DNA of 64,000 bases from Paulinella micropora (taxonomy: Eukaryota > Cercozoa > Imbricatea > Euglyphida): the NCBI GenBank assembly GCA_009731375.1, contig BJOX01000119.1, forward strand, positions 535,046 through 599,045, written 5' to 3'. Position 1 is the first letter of the stretch. Each line of letters opens with the position of its first letter. Shown here in pieces: positions 1 through 33,416 of this stretch. Position numbers and translations under genes: made by a program. Under the pieces are notes generated by a model. The model had not been told where the DNA came from. It saw nothing but the letters and a program-made list of their open reading frames with translations, and searched no databases.

Positions 1-22
1 GTATATAGTCTTCCCTTCGCAG

Positions 23-18999
<18,977 letters not shown>

Positions 19000-21889
19000 T
19001 AGCTCAATAGGATAGCAACGAGCTGAATTTGGTGTAATTCTGCAAACGGGTGTAGCCGCTAGTCATTCAAAAGTCTGATTAAGCCGAATTGTAGAGGTAT
19101 TATCACATACTAGGCCAGGCAGTTAAACTAGCAAATACACTGAGTTCGTCCAAAGGATCAGCCAACTCTTAACCCCTTCCATGGCCGCCATCTTGGCACG
19201 CCACAACTACCCCTAAGGTTGTCGTCCGCAAAACGCGCCCCACATCATTTGCCTTTGTGTGCCATGACTGCTCACCATGTTTGTCGTGTTATGTCTCCCC
19301 CTGTGGGCCTCCTATTTCTCCAATTTTTTCCTCTTGCTCGCCTTTATGTCCCCACCGCCCCTGGCTACTTTATAGCCTGATCTGCTCTCTCCCTCTGTCT
19401 GATTTCCTCGTCGTTCTCTTTTTTCCGCCCTCATCGTCCCGTTCTCTTTTCCGTTTCTGTATAACAATAGCTTCATGAGGCATGGTGATGGGGCGTGGGT
19501 TGCTGTTCATTTTACAACAGAGGGATGTGCTACAGCCTGCACACAGGACACGCACGACACGGGAAACCTCACAGTGGCATTTGCTTCACATACATATTGA
19601 CATTGCTCACTTTTTTGTGGTCAGCCCACGATGTTTGGTTGAGTGGAAAGTCTCAGACAGCACCACGCAATATTTGTGCGTCATGATGAGTGAGGATGGA
19701 GCAGAGGCTTTTGTGGGAACAGAGAGGGGGTATACCACAGGTGGATGATGTACAAATACAAAGGAGTGTCGGGGCTTGATAACAGCACAAACTCGACAAA
19801 AGGAATATATTTGGGGGGAGAGGGGGGTAGAATGTCCGAAAAATGTGTAACCCAATTATGTGTACCTAAATAATCCCCTTTTCATACTAAAACCCATATC
19901 TCCCATATGTATATCTCAGTTCCCGCCCAACATGTCATGTCAAAAGTGATCCCCGACATAATCGGACTTTGTCTGAATTGTCCGAGTAAAGAGGAACATT
20001 TTACACCACGTAAACCTTGTGTTTTTATTAGCGACTCCCATGTTACCGTGATTTTTTTTTTTTTTTTTAAGTATTAATAATGTTAATACTATTTTTGAAA
20101 GTTAATACATACTGATTTAATAATAATAACTAACCTAACGATATGAAGACTGGGGAATACCTAACGAAGAGAGACTCCGTACTTGAATCTCCAAGCCAAT
20201 TATAACCAACCCTGCCGACAGGAACATAGTCTCATTACACCACTTCCCAAGAACACCCACACTCTCCCCCCCAACCCTGTACAACCCCAAGCACCGAACC
20301 CGACTCCAAGCTGAACACCAGCCCAAGCTCTGTATGGTGTTTCAAGTTCTCTTTTTGTATCTCCACTGATCTCTGGATACCTCTTCCATTTTATCTCTTC
20401 TGCTTCCCACTCAGCTCTACAAATCATGAATGGCAAGTATGGATTCTATTAAAATATTGCTTGACAGTGCGTAACGGACGATCATACCTCCAAGCAACGC
20501 GGCCGCGCCCCCCGTGAGCAAGCCGGGACACTAGAGATCCCGTAATCCCCAGTCCATCCAGCTATATACAAATTATTAAACTTGAGAAATAACATTATAT
20601 TAATATATATTAATACCGTATACACCGGGTGACAGTGATTTTATTTTGTAACCAATTGAATGCTTAATTGAAATACATGAAAGTTCAAAGGACCGTTCGT
20701 ACGACCCTCGCTCCCTTTCTTGCATAGAAAGACAATCGTATGTCTTTAATCGAGATTGAAAGGCAATTTGATCGTATGCCTTGTCTACTACTGATTCGAA
20801 CACGATCGATCTTAGGAAGTGGAAAAATCCACTTTTAGAATGCATCCATTTCTCGTTCGCTCAGGGTTGCCACCGCCAGGACGACATCTATAAGACAAAC
20901 TGTATACTACATCGTTTTTACGCTATTGGTGTTTACGGAAATTAATTCGTGACCGCCAGTGCGGGAAGTAACTCCTTGTATTTTAAGATGAATTCTTATT
21001 GCATTTCCGGTTCTGATTAATACATTCGGTTTTAATGTTGTTTTAGGATAAGGAATATGGGAAGAAAGCTAGGAAGCTTGGATCCGTGACATAGTACCTT
21101 AAAACCTATATGATTCACATAACCGTTTACCAGCGTGGAGAAGGTTTTTAGAATGCAGATTACAATATTGTGCCACGATAGCATCCATATTGAATAACCT
21201 CCCACAATAATAGCGTTGACCCGATCCTTCTACAACACATGTAGTAACCGTTTGAAGTTAAGGAAAAAGGTCACGGCGTCGGAAATTCCGTGAAATTTGG
21301 CCTTTTTTCCTGTGACTCTGACTGGGAATTTATGGCTAAATAAGGGAAATTGCACTTATGGGTTGGCCAGTGGTTTGTGGTATGTTTTGGCATTTGTGCA
21401 GGTTACGGACGTAACGCATCGTATCAGTTTACCCGCGTCAAAGGGACACTCCGTTTTTAGCGGTTTTTCCCTTTGGCTTGTTGTTGGGGTTCAAACCTGA
21501 CTTCCCTTTCTACTCTAGAAGTGGAGGTGAATCTTGAACCACTGTTGTGTTAATTATTAAATTCCATTTTGTTACTTTCCTTTGAGCTCGTAAAAGTAGA
21601 CCTCCGGTCTTAATACATTTGGAGTCACTTTGCCTCTTTCGAATTCTGGAAAAACAAATTTTGGAATTGGGAACCACGCACTCTCTCGGGGCAATCAGTC
21701 ACTGTTGTTGGCTGTGTCTTGGAGAGAGTGCCAAGTAGCTTCTCGACAATCAGTACTCAGTACTGGTCGTGTGAGACAGTGCTTTCAGTCGTTACAAGCA
21801 AGGGAAACTACAGGTGGTAAGGAGGGTTTTGGAGAAACAGGGAAGAACCCTGATCTCGGAACTTGGACCTTGACACCTTGGAAATCAAC
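19000..21889. other. No gene recognised; unique sequence between the ankyrin gene and the retroelement
   Basis: About 2.9 kb of non-repetitive, moderately AT-rich sequence with a poly-T run near 20,051. Only short open frames are present, and none shows a recognisable domain. It probably contains the 3' flank of the ankyrin gene and the 5' part of the retroelement. I could not identify a long terminal repeat or primer-binding site by eye. Confidence 0.6.
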
Positions 21890-24800
21890 ATGTCAACTGG
21901 GACGACATACGATCCTTACAAGGACACGTGTGTTCAGCAGTTGATGGGAAAGGCTGTGGGGAGTTTCTACTACATGTAGCATCGGACTACATAGTGAGCC
22001 CCTCGGATCAGCATCTGTTTTTGGAACACTTTGTCCCCTTGGCAAGTAAGTACAAAGACAGAGAAAGGGATAAGGAGGTTTACGACTGGGTGAAAGCCGA
22101 ATCAAGTGATTTGGATAAAAGGGGGTATGATCCAACCACCTTTGCCTTCACAGGCTATTCACCTAGCGAACCTAAGCTGAAAACTTTGATGCCCATGCAG
22201 GTTAGGAGGATGGTAGCAAGGATGTTCGTGTCCATGCACCTCCATGAACTGCAGATGGTGGGACATCCAAGGTTGGAGAACTCGGATGAGGATTACTATC
22301 CGACTCCTATTCCTTCGGAGCAGTTTGATGTCCAATTTCTCATGACGGGGAAGGAAACGAAGGACAACTGGAGGGAGGATTGGTATGGAAGTGTCAGGAA
22401 GGACCCTGTGAAGGGGAATACTTTTGACATGACCATGGTGGGGACTTTCTTCAAGGATGAGGTGTGGCCCATGGTTGCCAATGCCTTCGCTAAGGCGGTA
22501 AAGAATTGGGAGATCGCTAAGGGGAAGCAGAAGGAGGCAAAATGGATGAAGGACACCAAGGTGTGGGGGAAAAAGTCACCGGACCTTTACGACCTCATCC
22601 ATGTCGAAGGCTTCATGGAAAAATTGGAGCTGATGACGAACAAGGAAACGTTGGCTAGTCAAGCCAACAGGAGCCTGCGTGATCTGCTGAGGGAAGCAGA
22701 CGCAGCTGCGTTCGCACAAACCAAGATCAAGGTTGCGACGGCTACGGCGCCGGATCCTGTGATTTTGATAGTGGCGAGGGAGCAGCCTCATGAGAACTTG
22801 TATCGCTTTCTCTTGTACCTCATGGAAGTCGCAAAGGCCATAGAGGTCTGCGCGGACAAATACGCAGAATGGGCAGAGAGATATGCGATCATGAACAAAA
22901 GGGATGAGGTTGATCCCATGGATCCGGTTGTTCGTTATAGCAACGAGAGGAAGAGGATGCAGGTCTTCCTTGACAAGTTCTCGCCTATTGCATTTTCCCC
23001 GGGGTCAAGAGGGAAGGAAAGGCAGACAATATGGTTTACCCGACAGGTAAACTGTTTGCCGTATATGACCTCACCATGGTTGCGTAAGGCGATCAATTTG
23101 CTCTGTAAGTATATGGGGGAGAGAAATTTTGAGTCGCCGATGACCTTGGTTGATATTCTCCGACGGTGCACGGACCCGGACCTTATGGAGTGCTTTACGG
23201 TGGAAAATATCACGAAGGGGATGCAAAAGGAGATGCAGGATCGCGATGTTTATGGGGAAACGGGGGCAGTTAAATGTCCAAAATGCACGCGATGATGCAT
23301 GCTCTCATTGCTTTGCTCGTGCTTTACGCAAGTCATTGGGATTTGACTAGTGAGGTCATGCTGACGGGACACATTTTCACGGTGGTTGGAAGTGCGTTGG
23401 CGACGACGAGCAAGAAACCGATGAGGGTTAAGGGGGTATTTCGTCAGGAACTGGAGAAGCTGAAGACTGACAATGCGTTCTTCATCAGCCTCAAACTGTT
23501 CATTCGACACGTGATGGCAAGGATCAATCAACACGATCCGTGTGTCTTCCGGGCCATTACTAGTGGTTGGCCGGGGGACAGATGGAGGATTGCAATCCCG
23601 GATAATGTCGATTTCACGACGGATGCGGTCACAGCATGGAAGACTTTTGCGGATGGGTATGAGAACGCAAGAGACACGTGGAAGGACTTCCTGCTGGCTG
23701 AAAGGACGTGGGATGATACGTTGGTCACCACGGGGGGGGCTACAGGCTTTAGCGGCGGTAGCAAGGAACCAGCTGGAGGAAAAACAAGTGGGGAAGGCGA
23801 CGGCCATCCAGTCGGGAGGAGGGGCTGGAAGACGCCGTATTCCTAATGTTCCTAAGGGGGGTTTTGGCAGATCCAATTGGAGGGACCAACAGGAGGAGGA
23901 GGACGAGGAGGAAACTAGCGAGGAGCATATTCCTCCCCCAAAGGGTCGAAGGCTAGGGGTGCTAGTTCCTCGAGTTCATCTTACCGAGGGAGTCGTAAGC
24001 TCTGGTTTGACTACTACTTCAAGGGCTATATGTGCCCGAAGGAGAATGCTTGCCCTGGCCTACACTCTGACAAGGAACAGGATTGGACGAACCTGGAGGG
24101 GCAGTTGCGATCGTCTAACAATGGCGCCTCGATCTGGGAAACAGTCAGAGCCATCCGCGCCAAGGACGAACTGGAGATTAAGAATAAGGGAGTGTGACTT
24201 CTGGTGAAGCAACGACTGGCTGACTTCGATCAGACGGTAGGGGCCTTGAGGCAAGGAGGCCATGGAGGCGAGGAGGCCGCGGGGGCCGAGGAGGCCGTGG
24301 CCGAGGAGGGGGCTTCAAGGGAAAGAAGCGATGGGTCAGCAAGAAGGATAGTGGCCGACCCTTCAAAAAGGCTAAGGTGACGGCGGCTTCGAAGGAGGAG
24401 TCGAAGGTGGAAATCACCGAGATGGGGGAAGAGGAAACTCAGACTGGTAAGAGCCAGTTGAGGGAGAAACGTGCGGAGGGGAAGGCGGATTCGTCCGTGA
24501 TTACTGAGGGGGATGGTGTGGTGACGCAGGTGAAGGACAGTTCACCAGCGAGGATTTTGCCGAGGACGAATAAGCAGGGGAGGCTGGAAGTCGAGGCAAT
24601 GCCCACAGGTAACCCTTCTCACAGGGGACAGGTGTCAACACATGGAATGAATGATTCTGTGATGCAGGTAACGATTGATCGGGATAAGCGTGGGGACAAC
24701 AAGGGTGGGAAAGGGCCCGCGAAGGCCAGACAAGTAAATATTGTAAATAAAAACGTTGTTACTATCGCACCGCGAAAATCTACACCTACTTTAAATGTTT

Positions 24801-25990
24801 TGCCTGTTCCGACGGTGAGGTTTAGGAGGAAGGTTTCTATCATTCAGGAGGCCGATTGGGGGGGCCGAGCCGGTGCAGGTACGGGTAAGGAAAGTTAAAC
24901 CCGTGGGTAAGGCGGCGGCGGGGGTGAAAGAAATTGAAACCGGAAAGTTGAAAGCTACTGCTTTTGGTGAGGGGTTCATCAAGAGTGGGCTGTCGGATCG
25001 GAAAAATTTAAACAATAGTTTTGTTCTTTTATCTGACTTGAAGGAGCGCCTCGAGGCTATTGAAATGCAGGAACATGCGTTGTGCATTACTCAGGTTTAC
25101 TGTATAGACCTGGAGGGTGCATGCGATATGGCCAATATTACGATGGCTAATATTAATGTCGCAGGCGCGGAATTCATAACTGCTAATAGGGTGTGGTTGG
25201 ATAAAAATATGTTGCCGATGAAAGAAAGCATAGAAGGGGTTAATGGAAAGGCGAGGGCGGAGGTTACGGGAACGATGGTCTTGACAATTGAACTCTACTC
25301 AAGTAAGTCCTTTAACATTCAGTTCTATGTCTGCCCGGAATATTCAGGGGGATTGCTGATCGGGTTCAAGCAGCTCAATAAGATGAATACATTAATTGAC
25401 TGCCGGTCGGGTTTGGTGCACTATGGAATTAGTGATGATGACGCGGAGGATATGGTGAGGGGGCGGACGGCAGTTCCTCTCTTCCACACGGATACTTACG
25501 CGGTATCGTTCACCAAAGCTAGGGGCGACTAAAGGTGATGACCCACATGCAGTTGCGCGAAGTGCAAGGGTGCAGTTGGCTATACCAAAGCAATATCAGC
25601 ACCCAGCGTTGGACAATTATTACAAAGATTTCCTACCAGAGTACCGCGGGCTTGCGGGAAAGGCTAGGAAAGTTGTTCGACGTTGGGAAAAGGCAACGGT
25701 GGAGGACTTAATTCAAGGCCGGTGACCAGATTATGGCCTGCACTATGGAAGAACATAACATGGAGGTGGGGGCAGGGATGGATAGGTTCAGGGATGGAAA
25801 GAAGGGGCCTTATGTGTTCCTTCAGAACCGATACTGCTTCCATGCGAGGGGAATAGGCCGTTTTTTGAGCCGCTAATGGAAGGGCGGGTCTCAACGGGTG
25901 GAACGGAGGACGAGATTAGTGATTTTGTGGGGAACATGTGGGGTGACAAACCTCTTTGTCCACAGAATTCCGGGGAGACGGCGAAGTTGC
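21890..25990 (+). pseudogene. Degenerate gag-protease retroelement, truncated before reverse transcriptase
   Basis: A gag-like reading starts at ATG 21890 (MSTGTTYDPYKD), shifts frame near 21955, and stays open to about 23280 (motifs MPMQVRRMVARMF and FTRQVNCLPYM). It shifts again to a frame ending at 23846. A frame with a Cys-Cys-His cluster (YMCPKENACPGLH, about 24030) follows. Another open stretch at 24377-24898 shifts at a G7 run (about 24857) into a retropepsin-like segment at 24873-25532, whose end (GGLLIGFKQLNKMNTLIDC) resembles the last strands of retroviral-type aspartic proteases. A further degraded stretch reaches about 25990. No RT, RNase H or integrase follows, and the retropepsin DTG/DSG triad is not visible. 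The family is unassigned. Confidence 0.6.
24873..25532 (+). pseudogene. Retropepsin-like segment of the broken retroelement
   Basis: An open stretch of about 220 residues with a hydrophobic beta-rich middle (ANITMANINVAGAEFI, FNIQFYVCPEY) ends in LLIGFKQLNKMNTLIDC. That matches the 'LLG-x-(D/F)-(F/L)-L-x(5)-ID' ending of retroviral-like aspartic proteases. The usual catalytic D-(S/T)-G is not seen where expected, so activity is doubtful. The upstream connection runs through a frameshift at a poly-G run. Confidence 0.45.
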
Positions 25991-26289
25991 TCACGAAATA
26001 TTTCGAATGAAAAGGCGTTGTGTCTCCCAAGTGTGAAGTCCTCTTTGCGCCTTCCGTGACGTGTTTGTCCTTGTGCAGATGTGTGCTGTCTTTGCGTGAT
26101 TCAACAAGCGCATCTCTAGTGGCGTGTTCTGCTCCTTGCAGCGCTGGCGAGCTAACAGCTCGACCGAACAAGGAAAACCAAGACAGAGAGGCATTTCTCG
26201 AGCTAGCGCTCCGTGCACTACCACCCGATCTGCCCGACTCCAGCCAACTCTTGGAGCTGGAAAGCAAGGTGCAGCCCACGTAAAAACAA

Positions 26290-28150
26290 CATATATTATT
26301 TATCTATTTATAGATTATTTTAATTATTTATTTTATTTATTTTATTTGTTTATTTATTTTATTTATTTTATTTATTTTATTTATATTATTTATTTTATTT
26401 ATTTTATTTATTTTATTTATTTTATTCATCTTATTCATCTTATTCATTTTATCCATTTCATTCATTTTATTCATTTTATTCATTATATTCATTTTTTATT
26501 TATTTATTTTATTTATTTTATTTATTTTATTTATTTTATTTTATTCATTTTATTTATTGTATTTATTGTATTTATTTTATTTATTTTAATCATTGTATTT
26601 ATTGTATTAATTGTATTTATTGTATTAATTGTATTTATTGTATTAATTTTATTAATTTTATTTTATTTATTTTATTTATTTTATTTATTTTATTTATTTT
26701 ATTTATTTTATTTATTTCATTTATTTCATTTATTTCATTTATTTCATTTTATTTTTTATTTTATTTATTTTATTTATTTTATTTATTTCATTTATTTCAT
26801 TTATTTCATTTTATTTCATTTTATTTCATTTTATTTCATTTCTTTTATTTCTTTTATTTATCTTATTTGTTTATTCTATTTTTTTTTATTTTATTTTTTT
26901 ATTTATTTTATTTATTTTATTTATTTTATTTATTTTATTTATTTTGATTTTATTTATTTTGATTTTATTTGTTTTATTTTATTTTACTTTATTTACTTTA
27001 TTTACTTTATTTACTTTATTTTATTTATTTATTTATTTTATTTATTTTATTTATTTATTATTTTATTGATTTTATTGATTTTATTGATTTTATTGATTCT
27101 ATTATTTTATTTATTTTATTTATTTATTTTATTTTATTTATTTTATTTATTTTATTTATTTTATTTATTTTATTTNNNNNNNNNNNNNNNNNNNNNNNNN
27201 NNNNNNNNNNNNNNNNNNNNNNNNNNNNNNNNNNNNNNNNNNNNNNNNNNNNNNNNNNNNNNNNNNNNNNNNNNNNNNNNNNNNNNNNNNNNNNNNNNNN
27301 NNNNNNNNNNNNNNNNNNNNNNNNNNNNNNNNNNNNNNNNNNNNNNNNNNNNNNNNNNNNNNNNNNNNNNNNNNNNNNNNNNNNNNNNNNNNNNNNNNNN
27401 NNNNNNNNNNNNNNNNNNNNNNNNNNNNNNNNNNNNNNNNNNNNNNNNNNNNNNNNNNNNNNNNNNNNNNNNNNNNNNNNNNNNNNNNNNNNNNNNNNNN
27501 NNNNNNNNNNNNNNNNNNNNNNNNNNNNNNNNNNNNNNNNNNNNNNNNNNNNNNNNNNNNNNNNNNNNNNNNNNNNNNNNNNNNNNNNNNNNNNNNNNNN
27601 NNNNNNNNNNNNNNNNNNNNNNNNNNNNNNNNNNNNNNNNNNNNNNNNNNNNNNNNNNNNNNNNNNNNNNNNNNNNNNNNNNNNNNNNNNNNNNNNNNNN
27701 NNNNNNNNNNNNNNNNNNNNNNNNNNNNNNNNNNNNNNNNNNNNNNNNNNNNNNNNNNNNNNNNNNNNNNNNNNNNNNNNNNNNNNNNNNNNNNNNNNNN
27801 NNNNNNNNNNNNNNNNNNNNNNNNNNNNNNNNNNNNNNNNNNNNNNNNNNNNNNNNNNNNNNNNNNNNNNNNNNNNNNNNNNNNNNNNNNNNNNNNNNNN
27901 NNNNNNNNNNNNNNNNNNNNNNNNNNNNNNNNNNNNNNNNNNNNNNNNNNNNNNNNNNNNNNNNNNNNNNNNNNNNNNNNNNNNNNNNAAGTAAGTAAGT
28001 AAGTAAGTAAGTAAGTAGTAATTTAAGTAAGTAAGCACGTAAGCCAGCAAGTAGGTAAGAAAGTAAAGTAAGTAAGTCAGAGAGTAAGAAAGTTAGTAAG
28101 CATGTTAGCAAGCAAGCATAGTAGGTGAGTAAGGAAGTAAGTAAGTAAGC

Positions 28151-28187
<37 letters not shown>

Positions 28188-28217
28188 TGTCAGTCAGCAA
28201 GTAAGTATATTAAGTAT

Positions 28218-28267
<50 letters not shown>

Positions 28268-31080
28268 CAAGTACTTTCAGTAAGGCTTTAAGTAAGTAAG
28301 TAAGTAAGTAGGTAAGTAAGTAAGTAAGTACGTCAAGTATATAAGTAAGTAAGTTAGTAAGTAAGTAAGCATGTAAGTAAGTAAGTATGTAGTGTAAGTA
28401 AGTACGTAAGTAGGTATGTAAGTAAGTAAGTAAGTAAGTTAGTATGTTTTTGTAAGTAAAGTAAGTAAGTGAGTAAGTAAGTAAGTAAGTATAAGTAAGT
28501 AAGTATTTTATTTATTTTATTCATTTTATTTTATTCATTTTATTCATTATATTCATTTTTTATTTATTTATTTTATTTATTTTATTTATTTTATTTATTT
28601 TATTTATTTTATTTATTTTATTTATTTTATTTATTCATTTTATTTATTGTATTTATTGTATTTATTTTATTTATTTTAATCATTGTATTTATTGTATTAA
28701 CTGTATTTATTGTATTAATTGTATTTATTGTATTAATTTTATTAATTTTATTTTATTTATTTTATTTATTTTATTTATTTTATTTATTTTATTTATTTCA
28801 TTTATTTCATTTATTTCATTTATTTCATTTTATTTTTTATTTTATTTATTTTATTTATTTCATTTATTTCATTTATTTCATTTATTTCATTTTATTTCAT
28901 TTTATTTCATTTTATTTCATTTCTTTTTTTTCTTTTATTTATCTTATTTGTTTATTCTATTTATTTTTTATTTATTTTATTTATTTTATTTATTTTATTT
29001 ATTTTATTTATTTTATTTATTTTATTTATTTTATTTATTTTATTTATTTTGATTTTATTTATTTTGATTTTTTTTGTTTTACTTTATTTATTTATTGTGA
29101 TTCATTTTGATTTATTTGATTTATTTGATTCATTTGATTTATTTGATTTATATTTATTTTATACTTATTTTATATTTATTTTATTTATTTTTTATTTTAT
29201 GAATTTTTTTTATTTTGTTTCTTTTGTTTCTTTTGTTATTTCATTTATTTATTTTATTTTATTTTATTTTATTTATTTTATTTATGTATTTTATTTATTT
29301 TATTTATTTTATTTATTTTATTTATTTTATTTATTGTATTTATTGTATTTATTGTATTTATTGTATTAATTGTATTAATTGTATTAATTGTATTTCATTT
29401 ATTTCATTTATTTCATTTATTTCATTTATTTCATTTATTTCATTTATTTCATTTATTTCATTTATTTCATTTATTTCATTTATTTTATTTATAATTATTT
29501 TATTTATTTTATTTATTTTATTTATTTTATTTATTTTATTTATTTTATTTATTTTATTTATTTTATTTATTTTATTTATTTTATTTATTTTATTTACTTT
29601 ATTTACTTTATTTACTTTATTTATTTTATTTATTTTATTTATTTTGTTTTATTTTATTTTATTTACTTTATTTACTTTATTTACTTTATTTACTTTATTT
29701 GCTTTTTTTACTTTATTGACTCTATTTGGTTTATTTATTTTAGTTTGTTTTAATTTATTTCATTTATTTATTTTATTTTATTTTATTTTATTTATTTTAT
29801 TTTATTTATTTTATTTATTTTATTTATTTTATTTATTTTATTTATTTTATTTACTTTATTTATTTTATTTATTTTATTTATTTTATTTATTTTATTTTAT
29901 TTTATTTTATTTATTTTATTTATTTTATTTATTTTATTTATTTTATTTATTTTATTTATTTTACTTATTTTATTTATTTTATTTATTTTATTTATTTTAT
30001 TTATTTTATTTATTTCATTTTTATTCATTTTATTCATTTTATTTATTTTATTTATTTTATTTATTTTATTTATTTTATTTATTTTATTTATTTTATTTAT
30101 TTTATTTATTTTATTTATTTTATTTATTTTATTTATTTTATTTATTGATTTATTGATTTATTTATTGTATTTATTGTATTTATTGTATTTATTGTATTTA
30201 TTGTATTTATTGTATTTATTGTATTTATATTAATTGTATTAATTGTATTAATTGTATTGATTGTATTAATTGTATTTTTTTATTTCTTTCATTTCTTTCA
30301 TTTCTTTTATTTCATTTATTTCATTTATTTCATTTATTTCATTTATTTCATTTATTTCATTTATTTCATTTATTTCATTTATTTCATTTATTTCATTTAT
30401 TTCATTTATTTCATTTATTTCATTTATTTCATTCATTTTATTTATTTGTTTTGTTTTATTTGTTTAATTTATTTTATTTATTTTATTTATTTTATTTATT
30501 TTCTTTATTTTCTTTATTTTCTTTATTTTCTTTATTTTCTTTATTTTCATTTTCTTTATTTTTTATTTTATTTATTTTATTCATCTTATTTATTTTATTT
30601 ATTTATTTTATTTTTTTATTTATTTTATTTATTTTATTTATTTTATTTATTTTATTTATTTTATTTATTTTGTTTTATTTTGTTTATTTTGTTTTATTTT
30701 ATTTATTTTCTTTATTTTATTTATTTTATTTATTTTATTTATTTTATTTATTTTATTTATTTTATTTATTTTATTTATTTTATTTATTTTGTTTATTTTA
30801 TTTATTTTATTTATTTTATTTATTTTATTTGTTTTATTTATTTTATTTATTTTATTTATTTTATTTATTTTATTTATTTTATTTATTTTATTGATTTCAT
30901 TTCATTTATTTCATTTATTTCATTTATTTCATTTATTTCATTTATTTCATTTATTTCATTTATTTCATTATTTCATTTATTTTTTTACTTACTTACTTAC
31001 TTACTTGTTTACTTGTTTACTCATTATTATTTATTATTTATTTGTTTATTTCATTTTTATTTACTTATTTTTATTGTCAC
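26290..31080 (+). repeat. About 4.8 kb intron satellite of 9-bp units TTTATTTTA / TTTATTTCA / TTTATTGTA
   Basis: Blocks of one 9-bp variant alternate with blocks of another, for example TTTATTTCA at 29390-29480 and 30310-30430, and TTTATTGTA at 30160-30225. A stretch at about 26430-26990 is repeated almost unchanged at about 28506-29080, on either side of a gap and an (AAGT)n block. Long Phe/Ile/Tyr frames here are artefacts. Confidence 0.9.
27989..28505 (+). repeat. (AAGT)n array inside the 9-bp satellite
   Basis: An AAGT array with GCAAGT and TAGT interruptions starts right after the 813-N gap. It is the reverse complement of the TTAC class seen at 2.4-3.1 kb, and it separates the two duplicated satellite blocks. 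Confidence 0.9.
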
Positions 31081-31892
31081 AGTAGCCTTATCTCGCTGAA
31101 TTGCTCACAAGCAGCTATGGTTACATTGCCTTGCGCGGGCAGGGACAGCATAGATTGCTTTGATAATTGCAATACATTTCATCACATATTGACTGTTAGT
31201 ACTATTATCGGATTTATCCCCACTTTTTTTTGTTGTCCAGCTGAAAGCTATCCATCTCTTGATGCTCAAGCTCAGATCAGCGGAAACGACCAGTAAGGAG
31301 TCGAGGGAGCGTTTGCAGGAGCGGCTCACAGAAAAAAAAAGTCCGAGAAGAGTGGGCTAAAGCGGCCCAGCAGTTTGTGGACCAAGTCAGTTCCCTGGAG
31401 CTGCCTTATTCTCTCTCGAAAAAGCCACAAGGTTTGAAGCCGGCACCCATCCATGAGCGCATCAGCAGACGCTGCAACTATCTGGTCGAGTCTGCAGCGC
31501 GACTGCTGGCTGAGCCGCGTGCGCAGCAGCCAGAAGGCAAGCAGCACGAGAAGAAAACCAGCGCGCAGCAGCCAATGAATACGCGTCCAAAGCGCCGAGG
31601 CCCGGACATCATCAGCAGAGGCTGCAGCCAAATGCGCAAGTCTGCAGCGCGACTGCGCGATATGTCTCCAGCGCGACTGCTGGAACCAGCGGCACGTGTG
31701 CATCCAGAAGGCAAGCAGCGTGAGCGCAAAGCACGCGCACAACAACAAGCGGATGCGCGTTCAATCGCTAAGGCGCAGATCGAGTCTGCGTTGGCTGAGG
31801 CTGGGAAATTGGCCACGGCGCGGACCGTTGCCCGCAGCGCGAGTTGCCAGGCCGCCTCGCAACTGGCAACAGCCCTTGAGCCGCTGACCCAG

Positions 31893-31991
31893 GTCGCTTG
31901 CTCTCTCTCGCACGCACACACACACACACACTCACACACACACACACACACACACATGCACACACACACACTCTCTCTCTCTCTCTCTCTT

Positions 31992-32036
<45 letters not shown>

Positions 32037-32100
32037 CCTCCCCCCCCCCCTCGCTCTCTCTCTCTCTCTCTCTTCCCTTTTCTTTCTCTGTTTATTTATC
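31893..32100. repeat. (CA)n and (CT)n intron arrays
   Basis: Dinucleotide runs following donor 31893, with a C10-like run near 32041. No gene. Confidence 0.9.
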
Positions 32101-32461
32101 TCTTGCATCATGTTTTCCTCTGTTTCAAGTGTGTGGCCAGTACAACGAGCGATGATCTCGAGCCCTTCGTTCGTAGCCGTTTCCGATTGTCGTGGCTTGT
32201 GTAGTAGCTCGGTTGAAAGGCTCTTATGAAAGGCTTTCCGGCGCACGTTTGGGACGCAGAACGAAGCCTTTGAAGTCACTTTTGATGTTTCTTTAGAAGT
32301 ATGAACACCTGATGCCGCGCTTCTGCATGTTGCGATTCCTTGCTAGGTGCTGAAGGGTCAAGGCCAGCCGCTACATTGGCGTGACGCGCGCATCGAGCTC
32401 TACCACCAGGCCTTGGAAAAGCTGAACGACGCCATCCGCCACGAGGAGGTGATATGAAGTT

Positions 32462-32513
<52 letters not shown>

Positions 32514-33416
32514 GTAGGTATATATATATAATATTATATGTGCGTAACTGGTGTATGTGTGTGTGTGAAATGTTGCAAGTACACATGCATATATTAATCT
32601 TTCTCCCCTTCCATCTCTTTTTTTTTCTCTATCTCTATCTCAGGTGCTGGGAACTTCCATTGAAACCTCTTACCCAGAGCAGGCGGTACTTAGCGCGGTA
32701 CAGTAGATTGCATAACATAATAACATTAATATTACGTTAAATCATACAACAGTATACTGTATTCTATTATATTGCTTATTGTATGGTTATATTATTTTAT
32801 ACCTTTGTATACTACCTTGTCATGAGGTTGCGTTGCGTTGAATTTATTACATGAATGTATATATGTATATATATATGTATGTATGTATGTATGTATGAAG
32901 TTTCATGGTAGATACAAACCTTGCAAGAGAAGAGAAACTGGTTGCGTATGTTGTTCTGATGTATGTATGATGTTGTATGTATGCAGTCGGTATACGACTA
33001 CAAATTATGCAATACTATGTAGTTGTATGTATGTTGCTCCATGGTAGGTGCATGCCGTGCGAGAGGAAATGGTTGAGAGGCTGCTGAACGCGCAAGCAAT
33101 GGCGCGGCTGGTGGAGCGGGTCAAGACGGATCTTGCGGACTGGGTGAAGGCAGAAGAGCTACCACAGACCATGGCGAACCTGCACAAAGATTGCCAGGAC
33201 AACACCATAGACATGCGGGAAAAGATTGGCAGCACTCAGCTAGAAATCGTCACAGCCAAGGACAGACTCAGGATTGCCGATGATGAGAAAAAGCAACAGT
33301 TGGAAGAGAAAGTGAAGAAGCTGGAAGAAAGCTTGGACAGGCAGCAGGAAGCGCTGAAAGAGAGGCACAGGGAGTTTCGACAAGAGTGGGAGCGCTTGGC
33401 GGCCAACGCACAGCAT

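Noticed and set aside
19000-21889. A 5' long terminal repeat for the gag-protease element
   Set aside because: No direct repeat pair, TG...CA ends or primer-binding site could be confirmed by eye.
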